DNA of 64,000 bases from Burkholderia pyrrocinia (GCF_018417535.1 NZ_CP070978.1:2046001-2110000), one strand, 5' to 3'; shown: positions 7,950-17,226, counted from the stretch's first letter. The notes: generated from the letters alone by a model not told the origin. A program made the numbers and translations.

Positions 7950-8447
7950 CTAGCGTCCGGAACTCGAGGTCCGCAGTCTCGCCGCCTTGCTCCGGGCCGA
8001 AATCCACGTGGCGGCAAACAGCACGAGCGCGAACCAGCCGAGCGCGACGTCGCCCACCAGATGGATGTGCTCACCCGGCATCATCAGTCCCTGCAAGGCC
8101 ATCAGGCCGAAATGCGCGACGTTCGCCGCGACCGTGAAGTCGAGAAACAGCGTGTGCTTGAACGGATCGTTGGCGGCCCTCCACAGGAAGACGCCCCACA
8201 CGACGTAGATGACCGAGATCATCAATTCGTAGTGCTCGGCGCCGCCGTGCACGCCTCCCCAGCGCACGAGACGCAAGATCAGAAGACCGACGGGACTGCC
8301 CGCGATCTGGTGGTCGATGCCCAGCAGGATCGTGACGATCGCCGTGCCGAAGAACAGCAGGAACGACACGCCGAGCAGGCGCGTGATCAGCGATAGCCAC
8401 GGCGAAGCTTGCGGCCAGTCACGCCGCTTTGTCGAAGTCGAAGACAT
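7950..8447 (-). CDS. Four-span membrane protein, possibly DUF6632-like
   Basis: This 165-residue protein has four predicted transmembrane helices: around LGVSFLLFFGTAIVTILL, ELMISVIYVVWGVFLW, FTVAANVAHFGLMALQGL and VALGWFALVLFAATW. The motif NDPFKHTLFLDF lies before helix 3. Function is unknown. The ATG at 8447 is the first plausible start after a non-homologous upstream frame; no strong ribosome site is visible. It is downstream of and co-directional with the di-iron hydrolase gene (gap about 120 bp), so it may be the second gene of that TetR-controlled unit. Confidence 0.7.
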   Translation of the reverse strand: MSSTSTKRRDWPQASPWLSLITRLLGVSFLLFFGTAIVTILLGIDHQIAGSPVGLLILRLVRWGGVHGGAEHYELMISVIYVVWGVFLWRAANDPFKHTLFLDFTVAANVAHFGLMALQGLMMPGEHIHLVGDVALGWFALVLFAATWISARSKAARLRTSSSGR

Positions 8448-8568
8448 GGAAGACACCGTTTGTATGGGACCGGATGAGCCGAGGGTATCGACGCGAGGCC
8501 GCGGCACCCGTGCCGGAGAAAAGCGCAGCGATCGCCGGTCGCATCGCACGTCGGCGATCGCGCTGCGT

Positions 8569-9453
8569 TCAGCTTGCTTGCGCCGTCGCAGGGTGCAGCG
8601 GAATGCGCCGCGGCGCCGCATTCGCCGCATATCGCGCGTTGCTCGCGTCGATGTTCGCGAGCAACTGGTCGAGCGCCGCGAAGTGCTTGCGATTGTCGTG
8701 ATCCCATGGATGGAAGCCGGGCTTGAAGTAGGCGAGCGTTTGCGGCGTCAGATTCACGACGCCCTTCGCAAAGAATCTCAGGAACGCCCACTTGCCGGTG
8801 ACCTTGCCGTGCATGCGTCGGTGTGCGTTCATGAACGCCATGTGGAAATAGAAGTTCGTGCCCCAGAACACGGCGCTCGTCAGCACCATCGAGCCGACGC
8901 GCATCAGATAGCGCATCGGCCCCGGCTTCATCACTGCGTTCCATACGTCGAACGCGACCGCCTTGTGCTCGGTCTCTTCCATCGAGTGCCAAAGCCACAT
9001 GTTCGCGTACGCGTCGACCGAGTCGTGGAAATGTTCAAAGTTGCTGAGCAGCATGTCGGTCATGATCGCCGTATAGTGCTCGAAGGCGATCGTCTGCGCG
9101 AGCCGAAGCGGCGGCGGCAACACTTTCCGCATCAGGCCCGTGAACCTCCAGAAGCCCCGGTCGAGCCGGTGAGCCGGATAGCCCGCTGCTTCGGCGACGT
9201 CGTTGAACTCGACGTGTTCGCGGCTGTGCATCGCCTCCTGCCCGATGAAACCCTGGACCTGCTTCAACAGTTCGGGATCCTGAATTCTATCTCGATAGTG
9301 ACGGACCGAATCGATGAAAAAGCGCTCGCCTGCCGGGAACATCAGCGACAGCGCGTTGAAGTAATGCGTGTTGACCACGCCGTTCACGTGCCAATCGCCG
9401 ATGCGATCGGGCGGAAGCGCGAAGCGGACGTCGCGGCGGACAATAGCGGCCAT
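8569..9453 (-). CDS. Metal-dependent hydrolase (PF10118 family, di-iron ferritin-like)
   Basis: This 294-residue cytosolic protein belongs to the predicted metal-dependent hydrolases of the PF10118 type. Likely iron ligands are in FIGQEAMHSREH (about 85-96), IAFEHYTA (about 120-128) and WHSMEETEHKAVAFDV (about 153-168), an arrangement of paired E-x2-H-type motifs like di-iron carboxylate proteins. The real substrate is unknown. The start at 9453 has GGAGAG upstream. A palindrome, ATAACGATCGTTAT, lies 120 bp upstream and matches two sites beside the tetR gene at 9970-10533, so this gene is probably repressed by that regulator. Confidence 0.85.
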   Translation of the reverse strand: MAAIVRRDVRFALPPDRIGDWHVNGVVNTHYFNALSLMFPAGERFFIDSVRHYRDRIQDPELLKQVQGFIGQEAMHSREHVEFNDVAEAAGYPAHRLDRGFWRFTGLMRKVLPPPLRLAQTIAFEHYTAIMTDMLLSNFEHFHDSVDAYANMWLWHSMEETEHKAVAFDVWNAVMKPGPMRYLMRVGSMVLTSAVFWGTNFYFHMAFMNAHRRMHGKVTGKWAFLRFFAKGVVNLTPQTLAYFKPGFHPWDHDNRKHFAALDQLLANIDASNARYAANAAPRRIPLHPATAQAS

Positions 9454-9572
9454 CGGGTCTCTCCATATCTTGCGAATCGATAGCGCGTCCGCATCGAGTT
9501 GACGCATCGCGGGCGGACACGGACGGTCGGACCGTCCTGGTCCCGTTTGCGGAATCCCGGCGGCGCCTTTCA

Positions 9573-9586
9573 ATAACGATCGTTAT
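9573..9586. promoter_or_regulatory. TetR operator (ATAACGATCGTTAT)
   Basis: A perfect 14-bp palindrome upstream of the di-iron hydrolase gene. Closely similar sites occur at 10585-10598 and 10600-10613 in the tetR/oxidoreductase divergent promoter, which links the three genes into one regulon by inference. Confidence 0.7.
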
Positions 9587-9969
9587 GCAACGAACACTAC
9601 GTCGCCACTTGACCTTTGTCAACTGAGTCAGTGTTCAATGTATTGATTGAGCCGACGGGCGGCCGGTCCTGACGCAGGATCGTTCGTGTTCCGCGCAGCG
9701 GGAGCAGAGGGGCGTCGTGACGGAAGAGGGTCGACAGGCCGACGCCGTGGCCAGAGGCGGGCCGGCAAGCTAGCCGCGCGCGGCGGGCGCGACGGGCACG
9801 GCCGCGCGGAGCTGAAGCGACCGGGCTTCGGGCGGTCGAGCGCGGCCATGCGTCGAGCGGCAGCACCTGGCCGGTTTGTGCCGACCGCGAGCTTGTCGAT
9901 CAGGCGTTTCGGGCGCTATCCGGCATCGGGTCGGCAGGCAGTTGCGCCGACGGCCACGTGCGCCCGTCG
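9587..9969. other. Gene-free stretch with an Fnr-like palindrome
   Basis: No gene is convincing between the hydrolase operator and the end of tetR. The stretch contains ttgacctttgtcaa at 9609-9622, a perfect TTGAC-N4-GTCAA palindrome with the geometry of an Fnr/Crp-family box (consensus TTGAT-N4-ATCAA). Confidence 0.5.
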
Positions 9970-10533
9970 TTACTTCTTCGGCGCGTCGCCGTCGAACGAT
10001 CGCATCGTATAGGCGAGCACCGAGCGCAGCACTTCGCTGCGCTGCTCGGGCGTCGCCATCGCGCGCGCGACGAGCACCGCGCCGATCGCCGCGCATCCGA
10101 GCGTCCATGCCGCTTCGTCGTCGCGCAGCACGTTCGCGAGCGACGTCTGAAAGCGTTTGATCAGGTCTTCGAACATCTGGCGGGTCGCGACGTCGGCGCG
10201 CGCGATTTCCGCGCCGAGCGCGGGCACCGGACAGCCGAGTTCCGGATGATCGGCGTGCATGGTGCTCAGATAACTTCGCAACGCGGCGACGAGGTCGTCC
10301 TTCGAGCGGTTCTCGACCGTCGCGAGCACCTTCGACATCTCGTGCTCGACGATCGCGTGCAGGAATTCCGGCTTCGAGCGGAATTGCGAATAGAACGCGC
10401 CCGTCGTCACGCCGGCCGCCGCGGTGAGCGCGTCCATGCCGGTGTTCGCGAAGCCGCTCTGCTTGGCAAGCGCGGCGCCCGCCTCGACGAGGCGTGCACG
10501 GCTCGCCTCCTTGTGTTTCGGTAAGTAACGCAT
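9970..10533 (-). CDS. TetR-family repressor
   Basis: This 187-residue regulator begins MRYLPKHKEASRARLVEAG and has an N-terminal helix-turn-helix (about 25-50, TGMDALTAAAGVTTGAFYSQF) followed by an all-helical ligand domain with a Cys-Pro-Val motif (LGCPVPALGAE). I prefer the ATG at 10533 over a GTG at 10569 because it matches the usual family N-terminus and has GGAA upstream. It is divergent from the molybdopterin oxidoreductase gene, and the shared gap contains two operator palindromes, so it likely represses itself, that gene and the hydrolase at 8569-9453. Confidence 0.88.
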   Translation of the reverse strand: MRYLPKHKEASRARLVEAGAALAKQSGFANTGMDALTAAAGVTTGAFYSQFRSKPEFLHAIVEHEMSKVLATVENRSKDDLVAALRSYLSTMHADHPELGCPVPALGAEIARADVATRQMFEDLIKRFQTSLANVLRDDEAAWTLGCAAIGAVLVARAMATPEQRSEVLRSVLAYTMRSFDGDAPKK

Positions 10534-10584
10534 GTCCGTTCCGATTTCGAGGCTTTGTTCGATTGACACCCATGGAAGTATAAA

Positions 10585-10613
10585 ATAACGTTCGTTACCG
10601 TAACGATCGTTAT
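10585..10613. promoter_or_regulatory. Two tandem TetR operators
   Basis: Positions 10585-10598 read ataacgttcgttac and 10600-10613 read gtaacgatcgttat, two adjacent palindromes of the form RTAACGNNCGTTAY. They sit between the divergent tetR and oxidoreductase genes and overlap the expected promoter positions of both. Confidence 0.78.
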
Positions 10614-10666
10614 TCCATATTCATCCTTCCCCGATCCGGCGAATACGCTGGCAGATGGAGCGTGCG

Positions 10667-12976
10667 ATGGCAGTCGAAAAAACCGCGTGCATCTTGTGCT
10701 CGCGCAATTGCGGTCTTGTCGTCGACGTCGTGGACGGCAAGTTCGCGAAAATCCGTGGCGACGACGATCATCCGGTTTCGAAAGGCTACCTGTGCCAGAA
10801 GGCCGCGCGCCTCGCGTACTACCAGCATCACGACGACCGCCTGACGCATCCGTTGCGTCGCGAGCCCGACGGCAGCTTCGTGCGCGTGACCTGGGACGAG
10901 GCGCTCGACGACATCGCACAGCGCCTCGTCGCGTTGCGCGAGCGTCACGGCGGCGACGCGTTCGCGTTCGTTGGCGGCGGCGGCCAGGGGAATCACCTCG
11001 GCGGCGCATACAGCCGGCAGTTGCTCGCAGCGATGCGAAGCCGTTATGCGTACAACTCGCTCGGCCAGGAGAAGACCGGTGATTTCTGGCTCAACGGCCG
11101 GTTCTTCGGTCGTCAGGACTGCCACACGACCGAGGATATCGAGCACGCGGACTACGTGCTCGTCATCGGCGCGAATCCGTACCAGGCGCACGGCATCCCG
11201 AACGCGCGCGACACGCTGCGCGATCTGAAGAAGGATCCGCATCGCACGCTGGTCGTCGTCGATCCGCGGCGCTCGGAGACGGCGAAGCTCGCCGATCTGC
11301 ATCTGCAGGTCAGGCCCGGCGCGGACGCGTATCTGATGAGTGCGATGCTCGCGATCATCCTGCGCGACGGGCTGATCGATCGCGAGTTCATTGCACGGCA
11401 CTGCACGGGTTTCGAGGACGTCGAGCGCGCGCTGCGCGACGTGCCGATCGCCGAATACGCACGCCGGGCGGATGTGCCGCTCGGCGACATCGAACGCGTC
11501 ACACACGGATTTGCGACCGCGCGCGCCGCATGCCTGCGCATCGATCTCGGCATCCAGCACACGCTGCACACGACGCTCAACGGCTATCTCGAGAAGCTGC
11601 TGTTTCTGTTGACCGGCAACTTCGGCAAGCGCGGCGGCAACAACCTGCATTCGTTCCTGTTGCCCGTCATCGGCCATACCGACGAGCGTGCGACCAGGAA
11701 CGGCAAGCCGCTCAAGCGGACCGCGCATCACGGGATGTTTCCGATCGCGGGCATCTATCCGCCGAACATCCTGCCCGACGAGATCGAGCTTGCGGGCGAG
11801 CGCCGCGTGCGCGCGGTATTCGTCGACAGTGCGAATCCGGTCGTCACGTATGCCGACTCGAACGCGTACGAGCGCGCGTTCGGCAAGCTGGCGTTGCTCG
11901 TCGTGATCGACGTCGCGATGACCGAGACCGCACGCCTCGCGCATTACGTGCTGCCCGCCGCGTCTCAATTCGAGAAGTGGGAAGCGACGGGCTTCAACCT
12001 CGAGTTTCCCGCGAACGCGTTCCACCTGCGTCATCCGCTATTGCAGCCGCTCGGCGAATCGCTGCCCGAGCCGGAGATCTACACGCGGCTGCTCGAGAAG
12101 ATGGGCGAGCTGCCGCGCCGTTTTCCCGTCCTCGAGCGCGTCGCGCGGCTCGAGCCGCGCGCGTCGAAACATCTCGCCTACATCGGCGCGCTCGGCATCG
12201 CACTCACGGCGAACAAGAAGTGGCAGCGTCACGCGGCGTCGATCGTTTATCGAACGCTCGGCCACGCGCTGCCCGACGGCGCGGCGGCGACCGCGCCCCT
12301 GCTGCCGCTCACGATGCTGTATGCGCAACGGCACCATGCGGCCGTGCGCCGCGCGGGATTTCGCGGCAATCGCGCGACGCTCGGCACCGCGCTCTTTCGC
12401 GCGATTCTCGAGCGGCGCTCGGGGACGTTGATGAGCATTCACGAGTTCGACGAAATGTGGCGCTTCATTCGCCATCCTGACGGCCGCGTGCATCTGCACA
12501 TTCCCGAGATGATCGACGAGTTGCGCGCGCTCGAGACCGAAACGCCGCCCGGCGCCGACTATCCGTTCGTGCTGATGGCGGGCGAGCGGCGCGCGTACAA
12601 CGCGAACCAGATCTATCGCGATCCGGCGTGGCGCAAGGTCGATCCGCACGGCTCGCTGCGAATTCATCCTGACGATGCGGACGCGCTCGGCGTCGCGGAC
12701 GGCGGCAAGCTCCTGTGCGCGTCCGCGACGGGCAGCATCGAAGTCGTCGCCGAGATCGACGACAGCGTGCGGCGCGGCATGGTCACGCTGCCGCACGGCT
12801 ATGGCATGCGCTACAAGGACGGACCGCCGATCGGGCCCGATCTCAATCGCCTGACGTCGGGCGCGCATTGCGATCCGCTGTCGCGCACGCCATATCACAA
12901 GTACGTACCCGTGCATTTGCGCGTCATCGATACGCAGGTCGCCACGCCGGCGACTGCCGAAGCCGAGCCGGCTTGA
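10667..12976 (+). CDS. Molybdopterin-dependent oxidoreductase (formate dehydrogenase-like catalytic subunit)
   Basis: This 769-residue protein belongs to the DMSO reductase superfamily. Cysteines at 8, 11, 15 and 43 form the 4Fe-4S motif (CILCSRNC ... GYLCQKA). The molybdopterin domains follow, with typical segments VTWDEALDDIAQRL, VIGANPYQAHG, VVVDPRRSETA and TGNFGKRGGNN, and the C-terminal beta-barrel domain carries LRIHPDDADALGVADG. No twin-arginine signal is present, so it acts in the cytoplasm. No electron-transfer or membrane subunit is next to it, so it may use a soluble partner. The ATG at 10667 is preferred over 10655 because GGAG falls 6 nt before it. It is divergent from tetR and has two operators upstream. 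The substrate is unknown. Confidence 0.9.
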   Translation: MAVEKTACILCSRNCGLVVDVVDGKFAKIRGDDDHPVSKGYLCQKAARLAYYQHHDDRLTHPLRREPDGSFVRVTWDEALDDIAQRLVALRERHGGDAFAFVGGGGQGNHLGGAYSRQLLAAMRSRYAYNSLGQEKTGDFWLNGRFFGRQDCHTTEDIEHADYVLVIGANPYQAHGIPNARDTLRDLKKDPHRTLVVVDPRRSETAKLADLHLQVRPGADAYLMSAMLAIILRDGLIDREFIARHCTGFEDVERALRDVPIAEYARRADVPLGDIERVTHGFATARAACLRIDLGIQHTLHTTLNGYLEKLLFLLTGNFGKRGGNNLHSFLLPVIGHTDERATRNGKPLKRTAHHGMFPIAGIYPPNILPDEIELAGERRVRAVFVDSANPVVTYADSNAYERAFGKLALLVVIDVAMTETARLAHYVLPAASQFEKWEATGFNLEFPANAFHLRHPLLQPLGESLPEPEIYTRLLEKMGELPRRFPVLERVARLEPRASKHLAYIGALGIALTANKKWQRHAASIVYRTLGHALPDGAAATAPLLPLTMLYAQRHHAAVRRAGFRGNRATLGTALFRAILERRSGTLMSIHEFDEMWRFIRHPDGRVHLHIPEMIDELRALETETPPGADYPFVLMAGERRAYNANQIYRDPAWRKVDPHGSLRIHPDDADALGVADGGKLLCASATGSIEVVAEIDDSVRRGMVTLPHGYGMRYKDGPPIGPDLNRLTSGAHCDPLSRTPYHKYVPVHLRVIDTQVATPATAEAEPA

Positions 12977-13196
12977 TCGCGGGGGCCGCCGCGCGCGGCG
13001 ATGGACGAGCGCGGCGGTGGCGCGAGCGTCACGCATTCGCCACGCCGAGCGACTGTCGACGCGTGTCGCCGCATTCGTTTCCGATCGCCCCGCTCGGCTC
13101 GCCGAATGGTCTACGGCCTCATGACACGGGGCGCCGCGGAACGGATCGCCGGACCTGGCCCGCCATCGTCGCCCGCCGGCACGTCTGTCGGTGCGT

Positions 13197-13991
13197 TCAG
13201 TACGACTTGCCGGCAACGGTGGCCGACTCCAGTTCGCGCGTCAGGATCCGGGCGCCACCTATAGCGGCGACCGACTTGACCATGCCGACGCCCGGCGCCA
13301 ACCAATCATCCGCGATCGTCGTGCTCGCTGTCGTCGAATTGGAGAACGTCTCCGTGGTGTGATAGTGGCACGCATTCGCGAAGACCTTGCCGTTCTTGAG
13401 GCTGACCGTTTCGCGTGCGACATAGGCGCGCTGTATCGAGATCGATGTTTGTGCCCCGCTCGACGGAATGACCGGCGTATCCACGTAATTGACCGTTTCG
13501 CTTCCCGATAGCCCGATCGCTTCGACATACGGCGGCGAGTTCACGTCCCGCAGCACGAGGGTTCCCGAGCTGTAGACTTCGCCGCCGTAATTCGTGCGCA
13601 CGCCGTTGCCGACGAGATAGTAGTGATTGGTCTGGATGGGTGAGCCGGCCGTCGTTTCGGCCTGCTGGGTCAGCGCGACGCCCTGGAACGTCGCCGGCGC
13701 ATAGGTCCGCGTGTACACGCCGTTGTCGACAGCCGGGCTTTGCTGCGTCGTTTGAGAATACAGGCGCAGATTCACGGTATCGCCAGGCTGGTAAATCGGA
13801 TCGCACCCGAGGTTCGAGGTCCCGGTCGTGCCGGAGCTACCGCTCGGCGCACCCGGGGTCGGCGTCGCGCCGGCATTCCCGCTCGCAGTGCCCTGGGTAC
13901 CCGGAGCCGGCGCATCGTCTCCGCCACAGGCGGCCAGCACCACACTCACCAGTGCCGCCATCGGGAACCCGACGATTTGTTTCTTGTTCAT
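13197..13991 (-). CDS. Secreted lipoprotein, unknown function
   Basis: This 264-residue protein has a lipoprotein signal peptide with lipobox VVLAAC near residue 22, followed by a low-complexity Gly/Ala/Pro/Ser/Thr linker (about 25-58), then a beta-rich C-terminal domain that ends HYHTTETFSNS and DDWLAPGVGMVKSV. The last motif resembles periplasmic substrate-like domains of unknown role. The ATG is preceded by AGGA. It is the last of three minus-strand lipoprotein genes, about 160 bp below the CsgG-like gene, so a shared transcript is possible. Confidence 0.8.
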   Translation of the reverse strand: MNKKQIVGFPMAALVSVVLAACGGDDAPAPGTQGTASGNAGATPTPGAPSGSSGTTGTSNLGCDPIYQPGDTVNLRLYSQTTQQSPAVDNGVYTRTYAPATFQGVALTQQAETTAGSPIQTNHYYLVGNGVRTNYGGEVYSSGTLVLRDVNSPPYVEAIGLSGSETVNYVDTPVIPSSGAQTSISIQRAYVARETVSLKNGKVFANACHYHTTETFSNSTTASTTIADDWLAPGVGMVKSVAAIGGARILTRELESATVAGKSY

Positions 13992-14151
13992 TTATTCCTC
14001 TCAAGCCGGTTGACAGAAATGCCCTCGGAAAGCGCTTGTCGTTGCGCCGGTCCGCTCATCGCACGCTGCGACGACGCGGCCATCGCGCGCGCCATCCCGT
14101 GCGATGCGCATGCCGGAATGGCAGGGAGAGGGCCCGCCGCGCGGGCCGCGA

Positions 14152-14979
14152 TCAGTTGACCTGCAACTGGCCACCGCGACCGAGGCCGCCCTTGACGTCC
14201 TGCGCCTTGTAGCTGCGCAGTGCGACGACCATCTTGTTGAACGCGTCGATGAATGCGACGACCGTCGCCTTGCCTTCCGGCGTCGACGAGAAACCGGCAA
14301 GCGCACCGCCCACGCCGCCGCCGAAACCGCCCAGCGCCGCGCCGTAGTTGGTCGCCGTCGAGCTGCCTTCCGACGCCGCGATCTGCACGGCCGAACGCAC
14401 GTCGAACAGCGTCAGCGTCACGACCGATGCCTTCGTCTGCAGATGCCCGGCCACCGCCGCCACCGCGCTGTTGCCGATCAGCCCGCCGATCATGCTGCCG
14501 ATGCCACCGATCGGCGAATCGTTGATGACGATCTGCGGTTCCATGTAGTAGTCGGCCGCGACACGCTGGCCCTTCTGCTGCTTCGAGCCCGCGCGGTATT
14601 CGCCCGAGCCGCGCTGCAGTTGCGTGATGCGCGACAGGCGCGCGTCGCTCTTCTGGTTGCCGATCGACGTGATCACGAAGCAGTTCGACTGCTGGACCGC
14701 CAGCCGCAGCAGCGGGTCGATGGTCGTCATCTTGGTCGCGCTGCCGAACGGGCCCCACCAGTCGGCATTGCGGCCGTCGTCCACGGCGATCGTGCCGAGC
14801 GGCGACGCGCAGCGCTGCAGCCCCGAATCGGCGCCGGCGCTCGCGCCGCCTGCCGCGGCGCCCGTCACGCCGGCGTTCTGGCCGCCGGGCGTCACCATGC
14901 CGCCGCAGCCCGCGACGGACGCGCCAAGCGCTGCGACCAGCGCACCTTGGGTAAGACGATGGGAAAGGATGGTCTTCAT
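14152..14979 (-). CDS. CsgG/HfaB-like lipoprotein
   Basis: This 275-residue protein has a signal peptide and lipobox (VAGC near residue 25), an Ala/Gly-rich stretch and a CsgG-like domain: LLRLAVQQSNCFVITS, AADYYMEPQIVIND, and AAVAGHLQTKASVVTLTLFDVRS. CsgG-family proteins form outer-membrane secretion pores for curli or anchor holdfast. No curlin subunit or CsgE/F is visible here, so its partner is unknown and it may be one of the many non-curli CsgG relatives. It lies between two other lipoprotein genes on the same strand. Confidence 0.78.
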   Translation of the reverse strand: MKTILSHRLTQGALVAALGASVAGCGGMVTPGGQNAGVTGAAAGGASAGADSGLQRCASPLGTIAVDDGRNADWWGPFGSATKMTTIDPLLRLAVQQSNCFVITSIGNQKSDARLSRITQLQRGSGEYRAGSKQQKGQRVAADYYMEPQIVINDSPIGGIGSMIGGLIGNSAVAAVAGHLQTKASVVTLTLFDVRSAVQIAASEGSSTATNYGAALGGFGGGVGGALAGFSSTPEGKATVVAFIDAFNKMVVALRSYKAQDVKGGLGRGGQLQVN

Positions 14980-15099
14980 GTCGTTATCGATCGATAGAGT
15001 CGTTGTTCGGCTTATGTGTTCGTGCGAACTTCGATAAGCCCCCCGGCGTGGCGCGCGATGGTGGTCTCCCCGCTGCCGCTGCCGTTGCTTCCGGCCCGG

Positions 15100-15687
15100 T
15101 CAGTAGTACCAGTACGTCTGATTCCAGACGCCGTAGTACGGATAGCCCGAGTACCAGTAGCCGTAATAGACGTCACGCCATTGCGTGCGCCATTTCCAGT
15201 CTTCTTCGTCTTCCTTTTTGGCCTTGCGCGCGAGCTCGAGCAGCTGCTTCGATTCCTTGTCGCCGCGGCCGGCCGCGATCGACAGCCACTTGTCCGCTTC
15301 GCGCGGATCGGAGCCCATTTCCTCGAGGCCGAACAGGTAGAAACTGCCGAGCGCCTTCTGCGCGTGCAGGTCGCCGCGCTCGGCGGCGTCGCGCATCCAC
15401 TTGAGTGCCTGGTAGCTGTCCTGGCGCACGCCGTCGCCGCGGAAATAACGCAGGCCGAGGTCGTAGGCGGCCTTCGGCTGGGTCTTCGCGGCTTGCTTCA
15501 GCGCGACGATGCGCGGGTCTTCGCGATCTTCCGCATCGTCCTTTTTTTGGTAGGAGACCTGATCTTTAGGGCGATCGGAACAGCCGGTGTCGTCGCAGAT
15601 CCGCACCGTGTTGCTGGTGGCATACGGATCCTGCGCGCACGCGGCCAACAGCAACAACAGCCCCGGTGCGAATAAACGGCGGTACAT
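15100..15687 (-). CDS. Sel1-repeat (TPR-like) lipoprotein
   Basis: This 195-residue protein has a lipoprotein signal peptide (lipobox LLAAC around residue 16), an acidic linker, then Sel1-type repeats (PKAAYDLGLRYFRGDGVRQD, ALKWMRDAAERGDLHAQKALG, ADKWLSIAAGRGDKESKQLL) and an aromatic C-terminus rich in Tyr and Trp (YYGYWYSGYPYYG). Such repeats mediate protein-protein contacts. It is the first of three co-directional lipoprotein genes with 120-160 bp gaps; the set may form one outer-membrane assembly with the CsgG-like protein. The start at 15687 gives the correct signal peptide. Confidence 0.82.
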   Translation of the reverse strand: MYRRLFAPGLLLLLAACAQDPYATSNTVRICDDTGCSDRPKDQVSYQKKDDAEDREDPRIVALKQAAKTQPKAAYDLGLRYFRGDGVRQDSYQALKWMRDAAERGDLHAQKALGSFYLFGLEEMGSDPREADKWLSIAAGRGDKESKQLLELARKAKKEDEEDWKWRTQWRDVYYGYWYSGYPYYGVWNQTYWYY

Positions 15688-16166
15688 TTTGGTGCTTTCC
15701 TCAAGTTTTATTCGCGCCGACTGCTTCGCGCGATCCCGCCCCACGAGTGCGCACCGGTTTGCGCGCGGCGCGGCGAATACCATCCGCCAGCGCCGATACG
15801 TAGCCCAAGGCTCTCTCAGGTTCTCTTTTCGTCTTGCGTTACCACTGCATCGTCATAAGCCGGCAAGAGGCACTGGGCGCCGCCCCGGCATTCTTTCAAT
15901 TCCGCCACTGTGCCCGCTGCGGCACCGTCGAGCGGCGAATCGATGGCTGACGTTCCTGGTTTTTTAAAGCACGCATCATCGATCGTCATTTTCTTTTTTC
16001 AAATGATACATATCGGTCTATATCATAGTCAAGACAACTTGCGAATGCGCATCATGGGCTGGCCCGCCAAGTCCGGGAGGCCGGTGGCGAGACCGGATGT
16101 GACCGAGCGGTACGATGCTAAAATCGTGGATCTACGCAGTCGGAAGAATCAAGGAGGGAACCGTTC
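15688..16166. other. Intergenic region with candidate TetR operator at 16003-16026
   Basis: No gene is seen. ATGATA at 16003-16008 and TATCAT at 16021-16026 form an inverted repeat with a 12-bp centre (catatcggtcta), in an AT-rich patch 140 bp upstream of the tetR gene at 16167. It is a reasonable site for autoregulation, by inference. The tetR ribosome site AAGGAGGG lies at 16151-16158. Confidence 0.5.
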
Positions 16167-16778
16167 GTGAGAGCCAGCAAACGCCAGTTGGTGGTAGACA
16201 AAGCCACCGAACTGTTCTCGAAGCACGGTTTTCATCCAGTCGGTGTCGACTGGATCATCGACGATTCTCGCGTCGCCCGAATGACGCTATATCGGCATTT
16301 TCCGAGCAAGGACGAACTGATCCGGGAAGTGCTGGTCCAGCGTTACGACCTGATCGTAGGCAGCATCGACGCGCAACTGCAGCACGTTGCCGATCCGGTC
16401 GAGCGGGTCAAGACGATCTTCGACTGGTACGAAGCATGGTTCAATACGCCGGCATTCGCCGGTTGCCTGTTCGAGCGTGCATTGGCCGAATTCGGAACGG
16501 CGTATGCGCCCATCTCGGATGTCGCGATCCGCTATCGCCGCAAGATGGTCGAATGGATCGCCGAACTGCTCGCGGATCTCGTTTCGCCCGAAACGGCAAA
16601 ACGGCTGGCGGCCGTTTATATGATGCTGCTGGACGGCGCGACAGTAGAAGCGAGAGCGTTCAACGATTCGGCGTCTGCGGGGCGGGCGTGGCAAGCTGCG
16701 AAATCGCTTCTGGAACAGGAAATACGTGGCGACACCGGGCATGCGAAACATGCGGACGCCCATACGCAACACGTGTGA
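16167..16778 (+). CDS. TetR-family regulator
   Basis: This 203-residue protein has an N-terminal helix-turn-helix (about 25-47, GVDWIIDDSRVARMTLYRHF) and a ligand domain with GCLFERALAEFG, like the TetR_C type of AcrR regulators. It starts at GTG 16167 with AAGGAGGG upstream. No intact target gene adjoins it: downstream are Nramp and glycosyltransferase remnants, so the regulated neighbour may have been lost. Confidence 0.85.
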   Translation: MRASKRQLVVDKATELFSKHGFHPVGVDWIIDDSRVARMTLYRHFPSKDELIREVLVQRYDLIVGSIDAQLQHVADPVERVKTIFDWYEAWFNTPAFAGCLFERALAEFGTAYAPISDVAIRYRRKMVEWIAELLADLVSPETAKRLAAVYMMLLDGATVEARAFNDSASAGRAWQAAKSLLEQEIRGDTGHAKHADAHTQHV

Positions 16779-16926
16779 CGGGTTGTCCTGACAGGTAGAC
16801 AACTTGCTTCTCTACGTTGTTTCGCTCGAGGCAGGTGCGACCGGGCAAGGTGGAAAGCGTACGTTGCGGGTCTGCAAAATACAGGATCGGCACCCCACTC
16901 GACCGTATGCCGATCAGAGCCGGTTC

Positions 16927-17226
16927 TCAGATGAAAACGAACATCGCGATCACGGCGGCGGCCATCACACCGGTTGAAAGCCACCCCACCCACCGCAGCA
17001 GCACGGGTGTGACGAAGGTGCCCATGACCTTTGGGTTCGACGCCATCGGCATCATCAGCACCATGATCGGTACCGACGTGACGCCATTGATGACTGCGCT
17101 CCAGCACAGCGCCTTGATCGGGTCGATCGACGTGAAATCGAGCGCGAGGCCCACGACGGTCGCGACCACGATGATCGCGTAAAACCGTTTCGCCAGTTGC
17201 AGCTCAAACGCGAGGCTGTTTTTCCA
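16927..17226 (-). pseudogene. Nramp-type divalent metal transporter, C-terminal remnant
   Basis: The last 99 codons of a minus-strand frame match the end of Nramp (MntH-like) transporters: FYAIIVVATVVGLALDF, then IDPIKALCWSAVINGV, SVPIMVLMM, ASNPKVMG and a final hydrophobic helix. Intact proteins have about 400 residues and 11 helices. Upstream of about 17226 the frame continues with unrelated sequence, so the N-terminal three quarters are missing. Confidence 0.8.

Noticed and set aside
13197..15687. Idea of a curli operon
   Set aside because: CsgG-like protein is present, but there is no CsgA/B, CsgE or CsgF candidate.
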